A DNA stretch of 64,000 bases. Origin: Pseudomonas peradeniyensis. Lineage in GTDB: Bacteria > Pseudomonadota > Gammaproteobacteria > Pseudomonadales > Pseudomonadaceae. The stretch lies in NCBI RefSeq assembly GCF_014268935.2, contig NZ_JABWRJ020000003.1:434001-498000 (forward strand), given 5' to 3'. The position numbers and the translations under genes are program-made. The notes under the pieces are model-generated. The model saw only the letters and a list, made by a program, of their open reading frames with translations, ran no database searches and had not been told where the DNA came from. Within the stretch, counting starts at the first letter, position 1. The number at the start of each line of letters is the position of its first letter. Below are positions 59,330-64,000 of the stretch, one piece after another.

Positions 59330-60580
59330 ATGCAACGTTATTCGGGCTTCGGCCTCTTCAAGCACTCCCTCAGCCACCACGAGAACTGGCAGCGCATGTG
59401 GCGCACGCCGACGCCGAAGAAGGTCTACGACGTGGTCATCGTCGGCGGTGGCGGCCATGGCCTGGCTACCGCCTACTACCTGGCGAAAGAGCACGGCATC
59501 ACCAACGTGGCGGTGGTCGAGAAGGGCTACCTGGGCGGCGGCAACACCGCCCGCAACACCACCATCGTGCGTTCCAACTACCTGTGGGACGAGTCGGCGC
59601 ACCTCTACGAACATGCCATGAAGCTGTGGGAAGGGCTGTCCCAGGACATCAACTACAACGTGATGTTCTCCCAGCGCGGCGTGTACAACCTGTGCCATAC
59701 CCTGCAGGACATCCGCGACTCCGAGCGCCGGGTCAACGCCAACCGCCTCAATGGCGTGGACGGCGAGCTGATCCGCACCGAGCAGGTCGCGGCCGAGATC
59801 CCGTACCTGGACTGCTCGAAGAACACCCGCTATCCGATCCTCGGCGCCACCGTGCAGCGCCGTGGTGGCGTGGCCCGTCACGACGCCGTGGCCTGGGGCT
59901 TCGCCCGTGCCGCCGACGCCCTGGGCGTGGACCTGATCCAGCAGACCGAGGTGATCGGCTTCCGTAAAGAGAATGGCGCCGTGATCGGCGTCGAAACCAA
60001 CAAGGGCTTCATCGGCGCCAAGCGCGTCGGCGTGGTCACTGCGGGTAACTCCGGCCACATGGCCAAGCTGGCGGGCTTTCGCCTGCCGCTGGAATCGCAC
60101 CCGTTGCAGGCACTGGTATCGGAGCCGATCAAGCCGATCATCGACAGCGTGATCATGTCCAACGCCGTGCACGGCTACATCAGCCAGTCCGACAAGGGCG
60201 ATTTGGTGATCGGCGCCGGTATCGACGGCTGGGTCGGCTACGGCCAGCGCGGCTCGTACCCGGTCATCGAGCACACCCTGCAGGCGATCGTCGAGATGTT
60301 CCCGATCCTCTCCCGCGTGCGCATGAACCGCCAGTGGGGCGGCATCGTCGACACCACCCCCGACGCCTGCCCGATCATCTCCAAGACCCCGGTGAAGAAC
60401 ATGTTCTTCAACTGCGGCTGGGGCACCGGCGGCTTCAAGGCCACCCCGGGCTCGGGCAACGTGTTTGCCGCGAGCCTGGCCAAGGGCGAGATGCACCCGC
60501 TGGCCGCGCCTTTCTCCATCGACCGTTTCTACAACGGCGCGCTGATCGACGAACACGGCGCCGCTGCCGTCGCCCACTGA
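59330..60580 (+). CDS. soxB: Heterotetrameric sarcosine oxidase, beta subunit
   Basis: 416 residues from ATG 59330 (GGAG upstream; the ORF itself opens at a GTG directly after the glyA stop). N-terminal FAD fold VIVGGGGHGLATAYYLAKEHG and VVEKGYLGGGNTARNTTIVRSNYLWDESAHLYEHA, RRGGVARHDAVAWGFARAADALGVDL near the flavin site, and C-terminal GWGTGGFKATPGSG. It oxidises the N-methyl group of sarcosine and carries FAD plus a covalently bound FMN at the interface with SoxA. Confidence 0.95.
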   Translation: MQRYSGFGLFKHSLSHHENWQRMWRTPTPKKVYDVVIVGGGGHGLATAYYLAKEHGITNVAVVEKGYLGGGNTARNTTIVRSNYLWDESAHLYEHAMKLWEGLSQDINYNVMFSQRGVYNLCHTLQDIRDSERRVNANRLNGVDGELIRTEQVAAEIPYLDCSKNTRYPILGATVQRRGGVARHDAVAWGFARAADALGVDLIQQTEVIGFRKENGAVIGVETNKGFIGAKRVGVVTAGNSGHMAKLAGFRLPLESHPLQALVSEPIKPIIDSVIMSNAVHGYISQSDKGDLVIGAGIDGWVGYGQRGSYPVIEHTLQAIVEMFPILSRVRMNRQWGGIVDTTPDACPIISKTPVKNMFFNCGWGTGGFKATPGSGNVFAASLAKGEMHPLAAPFSIDRFYNGALIDEHGAAAVAH

Positions 60581-60596
60581 CCCGGAGACAACCGTC

Positions 60597-60932
60597 ATGT
60601 TGCAAATCTTCTGTCCCCACTGCGGCGAGCTGCGCTCCGAGGAAGAGTTCCACGCGTCGGGCCAGGCGCACATCGCCCGCCCGCTGGACCCGAACGCCTG
60701 CTCCGACGAGGAGTGGGGCACCTACATGTTCTTCCGCGACAACCCGCGCGGCATCCACCATGAGCTGTGGGACCACGTCGCGGGCTGTCGCCAGTACTTC
60801 AACGTCACCCGCGACACCGTGACCTACGAGATCCTGGAAACCTACAAGATCGGCGAGAAGCCTCAGGTCACCGCTACTTCGAAGCAAAGCACCGCGCCAG
60901 CGACCGCCAAGGGCCAAGGGGAAAAAGTATGA
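60597..60932 (+). CDS. soxD: Heterotetrameric sarcosine oxidase, delta subunit
   Basis: 111 residues. The zinc site is in MLQIFCPHCGELRSEEEFHASGQAHIARP (CPHC plus histidine), followed by the family motif WGTYMFFRDNPRGIHHELWDHVAGCRQYFNVTRDTVTYEIL. A small structural subunit of the alpha-beta-gamma-delta complex. It starts 16 bp after soxB, and its TGA overlaps the soxA ATG. Confidence 0.95.
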   Translation: MLQIFCPHCGELRSEEEFHASGQAHIARPLDPNACSDEEWGTYMFFRDNPRGIHHELWDHVAGCRQYFNVTRDTVTYEILETYKIGEKPQVTATSKQSTAPATAKGQGEKV

Positions 60933-63900
60933 GCCAGACCTATCGCCTCGCCAGCGGCGGCCGTATCGACCGCAGCAAGGTGCTGAACTTCAGCTTCAAC
61001 GGCAAGACCTACCAGGGCTATGCCGGGGACACGCTGGCCGCCGCGCTGCTGGCCAACGGCGTCGACATCGTCGGGCGCAGCTTCAAGTACTCGCGCCCGC
61101 GCGGGATCATCGCCGCCGGCACCGAAGAGCCGAATGCGATCCTGCAGATCGGTTCCAGCGAAGCCACCCAGATCCCTAACGTGCGCGCCACCCAGCAGGC
61201 CCTGTATGCAGGCCTGGTGGCCACCAGCACCAACGGCTGGCCGAACGTCAACAACGACATGATGGGCATCATCGGCAAGGTCGGCGGCAACATGATGCCG
61301 CCCGGGTTCTACTACAAGACCTTCATGTACCCCAAGTCGTTCTGGATGACCTACGAGAAGTACATCCGCAAGGCGGCGGGCCTCGGCCGTGCGCCGCTGC
61401 AGAACGATCCGGACAGCTACGACTACATGAACCAGCACTGCGACGTGCTGATCGTCGGTGCCGGCCCTGCCGGCCTGGCCGCCGCGCTGGCTGCTGCCCG
61501 TAGCGGTGCCCGAGTGATCCTGGCCGACGAGCAGGAGGAGTTCGGCGGCACCTTGCTCGACAGCCGCGAAACCCTCGATGGCAAACCGGCCGCCGATTGG
61601 GTCAACGCCGTCGTTGCCGAGTTGGAGTCGCTGCCGGAAGTTACCCTGCTGCCACGCAGCACGGTCAACGGCTATCACGACCACAACTTCCTCACCATCC
61701 ACGAACGCCTCACCGATCACCTCGGCGACCGTGCGCCGATTGGCCAGGTACGCCAACGCGTGCACCGTGTACGTGCCAACCGTGTAGTACTGGCCGCTGG
61801 CGCCCACGAGCGTCCGCTGGTGTATGGCAACAACGACCTGCCGGGCAACATGTTGGCTGGCGCGGTCTCGACTTATGTGCGCCGTTACGGCGTGGCTCCG
61901 GGCCGCAAGCTGGTGCTGTCGACCAACAATGACCACGCCTACCGTTGCGCGCTGGACTGGCACGATGCCGGCCTGCAAGTGGTCGCCATCGCCGATGCCC
62001 GCCACAACCCGCGTGGCTCGCTGGTCGAAGAGGCCCGCGCCAAAGGTATCCGTATCCTTACCTCCAGCGCCGTGATCGAGGCCAAGGGCAGCAAGCACGT
62101 CACCGGCGCCCGCGTGGCCGCCATCGATGTGCAGGCGCACAAGGTCACCAGCCCGGGTGAAACCCTCGAGTGCGATCTGATCGCGACTTCCGGCGGTTAC
62201 AGCCCAGTGGTCCATCTGGCCTCGCACCTGGGCGGTCGCCCGGTCTGGCGTGAAGACATCCTCGGCTTCGTGCCGGGCGACGCACCGCAGAAGCGTGTGT
62301 GCGTTGGTGGCGTGAACGGAGTCTATGCCCTGGGCGATGTGATCGCCGACGGCTTCGAAGGCGGCGTGCGTGCGGCCACCGAGGCCGGTTTCAAGGCCAG
62401 CGCCGGCACCCTGCCGAAAACCCTGGCGCGCAAGGAAGAGGCCACCGTGGCGCTGTTCCAGGTGCCCCACGACAAGGGCACCGCCCGTGCGCCGAAGCAG
62501 TTCGTCGACCAGCAGAACGACGTCACCGCCGCTGCCATCGAGCTGGCCACCCGCGAGGGCTTCGAGTCGGTCGAGCACGTCAAGCGCTATACCGCGCTGG
62601 GCTTCGGCACCGACCAGGGCAAGCTGGGCAACATCAACGGCCTGGCCATCGCCGCCCGTTCGCTCGGGATAGGCATCCCGGAAATGGGCACCACCATGTT
62701 CCGCCCCAACTACACGCCGGTGACCTTCGGCGCAGTGGCGGGCCGGCACTGTGGCCACCTGTTCGAGCCGGTGCGCTTCACCGCCCTGCATGCCTGGCAC
62801 ATCAAGAACGGCGCCGAGTTCGAGGACGTTGGCCAGTGGAAGCGCCCGTGGTACTTCCCCAAGCCCGGCGAAGATATCCACACCGCCGTGGCCCGCGAAT
62901 GCAAGGCCGTGCGTGACAGCGTCGGCCTGCTGGACGCCTCGACCCTGGGCAAGATCGACATCCAGGGCGCGGACGCCCGCGAGTTCCTCAACCGCATCTA
63001 CACCAACGCCTGGACCAAGCTCGACGTGGGCAAGGCCCGCTACGGCCTGATGTGCAAGGAAGACGGCATGGTCTTCGACGACGGCGTCACCGCCTGCGTC
63101 GGCGACAACCACTTCATCATGACCACCACCACTGGCGGCGCCGCCCGCGTGCTGCAGTGGCTGGAGCTGTACCACCAGACCGAATGGCCAGAGATGAAGG
63201 TGTACTTCACCTCGGTCACCGACCACTGGGCGACCATGACCTTGTCCGGCCCCAACAGCCGCAAGCTGCTGGCCGAGGTCAGCGACATCGACCTGGACAA
63301 GGAAGGCTTCCCGTTCATGAGCTGGAAGGAAGGCCTGGTCGGCGGCGTGCCGGCGCGGGTGTTCCGCATCTCGTTCACCGGCGAGCTGTCGTATGAGATC
63401 AACGTCCAGGCCAACTACGCCATGGGCGTGCTGGAGCAGATCGTCGAGGCGGGCAAGAAGTACAACCTGACCCCGTACGGCACCGAGACCATGCACGTAC
63501 TGCGCGCCGAGAAGGGCTTCATCATCGTTGGCCAGGACACCGACGGCTCGATGACCCCGGACGACCTCAACATGAGCTGGTGCGTGGGCCGCAACAAGGC
63601 CTTCTCGTGGATCGGCCTGCGCGGCATGAACCGTGAAGACACCGTGCGCGAGAACCGCAAGCAGCTGGTGGGCCTCAAGCCTGTGGACCCGAATGTGTGG
63701 CTGCCGGAAGGTGCCCAGCTGGTGTTCGATCCGAAGCAGCCGATCCCGATGGACATGGTCGGCCACGTCACCTCCAGCTACGCGGCCAACTCCCTGGGCT
63801 ATTCGTTCGCCATGGGCGTGGTCAAGGGCGGTCTCAAGCGTCTGGGCGAGCGGGTGTATTCGCCCCAGGCCGACGGCAGCGTGATCGAGGCCGAGATCGT

Positions 63901-63946
63901 GTCTTCGGTGTTCTTCGATCCGAAGGGCGAGCGGCAGAACGTTTGA
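60929..63946 (+). CDS. soxA: Heterotetrameric sarcosine oxidase, alpha subunit
   Basis: 1005 residues from ATG 60929, overlapping soxD by 4 nt. The order is an N-terminal 2Fe-2S-ferredoxin-like fold without cluster cysteines (FNGKTYQGYAGDTLAAALLANGVDIVGRSFKYSRPRG), a pyridine-nucleotide-disulfide-reductase-like domain (VLIVGAGPAGLAAALAAARSGARV near 175) and, from about 590, a GcvT-like aminomethyltransferase domain (DASTLGKIDIQGADAREFLNRIYTN; GEDIH; ETMHVLRAEKGFIIVGQDTDGSM). The last transfers the methyl-derived methylene group to tetrahydrofolate. The gamma subunit gene soxG is expected just beyond the window. Confidence 0.96.
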   Translation: MSQTYRLASGGRIDRSKVLNFSFNGKTYQGYAGDTLAAALLANGVDIVGRSFKYSRPRGIIAAGTEEPNAILQIGSSEATQIPNVRATQQALYAGLVATSTNGWPNVNNDMMGIIGKVGGNMMPPGFYYKTFMYPKSFWMTYEKYIRKAAGLGRAPLQNDPDSYDYMNQHCDVLIVGAGPAGLAAALAAARSGARVILADEQEEFGGTLLDSRETLDGKPAADWVNAVVAELESLPEVTLLPRSTVNGYHDHNFLTIHERLTDHLGDRAPIGQVRQRVHRVRANRVVLAAGAHERPLVYGNNDLPGNMLAGAVSTYVRRYGVAPGRKLVLSTNNDHAYRCALDWHDAGLQVVAIADARHNPRGSLVEEARAKGIRILTSSAVIEAKGSKHVTGARVAAIDVQAHKVTSPGETLECDLIATSGGYSPVVHLASHLGGRPVWREDILGFVPGDAPQKRVCVGGVNGVYALGDVIADGFEGGVRAATEAGFKASAGTLPKTLARKEEATVALFQVPHDKGTARAPKQFVDQQNDVTAAAIELATREGFESVEHVKRYTALGFGTDQGKLGNINGLAIAARSLGIGIPEMGTTMFRPNYTPVTFGAVAGRHCGHLFEPVRFTALHAWHIKNGAEFEDVGQWKRPWYFPKPGEDIHTAVARECKAVRDSVGLLDASTLGKIDIQGADAREFLNRIYTNAWTKLDVGKARYGLMCKEDGMVFDDGVTACVGDNHFIMTTTTGGAARVLQWLELYHQTEWPEMKVYFTSVTDHWATMTLSGPNSRKLLAEVSDIDLDKEGFPFMSWKEGLVGGVPARVFRISFTGELSYEINVQANYAMGVLEQIVEAGKKYNLTPYGTETMHVLRAEKGFIIVGQDTDGSMTPDDLNMSWCVGRNKAFSWIGLRGMNREDTVRENRKQLVGLKPVDPNVWLPEGAQLVFDPKQPIPMDMVGHVTSSYAANSLGYSFAMGVVKGGLKRLGERVYSPQADGSVIEAEIVSSVFFDPKGERQNV

Positions 63947-63954
63947 TACCAGGC

Positions 63955-64000
63955 CCTGTGGGGGCAGGCCGGGCCTCATCGCCGGCAAGCCGGCTCCCAC
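63955..64000. repeat. REP element at the window end
   Basis: TCATCGCCGGCAAGCCGGCTCCCAC, preceded by a degenerate partner CTGTGGGGGCAGGCCGGGCC; cut by the window edge. It lies between soxA and the expected soxG. Confidence 0.7.

Overview
The window looks like chromosomal DNA of a Pseudomonas putida-group bacterium. GC content is high and codon use strongly GC3-biased. There are many P. putida-type REP palindromes (GCCGGCTTGCCGGCGA, GCGGGCTTGCCCCGCGA and GCGGCCTTGTGTCGCGA families), CCA-encoding tRNAs, and a gene order (hisBHAF, choXWV, sdaB, gbdR, carnitine genes, dgc, gbc, glyA-soxBDA) that I know from P. putida and P. aeruginosa. No database search was possible; names rest on motifs, remembered homologues and context.

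Layout. (1) 1-3.2 kb is the end of an integrated element: a tRNA-Thr(TGT), a P4-type tyrosine integrase next to it, about 0.9 kb of non-coding DNA with strong palindromes, and a second, different tyrosine recombinase cut by the window edge. The element extends leftward out of the window. (2) 3.4-18.3 kb is core genome: two small lipoproteins, an HTH/DUF2975 pair, the MdtJI polyamine exporter, a methyltransferase, a histidine-type ABC importer, the GabP permease, a PPK2 kinase, tRNA-Phe, and the overlapping asmA-mutY-yggX operon. (3) 18.7-23.7 kb holds an OFA-family MFS transporter and hisB-hisH-DUF2164-hisA-hisF. (4) 23.8-64 kb is a quaternary-amine catabolic supercluster.

The supercluster works as one route. 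ChoXWV imports choline/betaine, and CaiX is a carnitine-binding protein without its own permease. CdhA, CdhC and CdhB turn carnitine into glycine betaine. GbcA/GbcB demethylate betaine to dimethylglycine. DgcA/DgcB with a dedicated ETF pair give sarcosine, and SoxBDA gives glycine. GlyA makes serine and SdaB makes pyruvate; LtaE feeds glycine from threonine. Two related AraC/GATase-like regulators, GbdR and CdhR, lie inside the cluster, and 21-bp-spaced direct repeats in two divergent promoter regions are good candidates for their sites. Two chemoreceptors sit beside the pathway.

The accessory material inserted into this cluster holds the most unusual signals. A 21-bp palindromic element occurs four times, each 50-200 bp upstream of an accessory gene (a lipoprotein, a degenerate metzincin and two orphan RHS-core proteins). 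Four spaced repeats carrying DnaA-box-like TGTGGATAA lie upstream of one RHS gene. Two catabolic-cluster proteins (the M19-like 'dipeptidase' and DgcA) lack metal or Fe-S ligands expected from their families.
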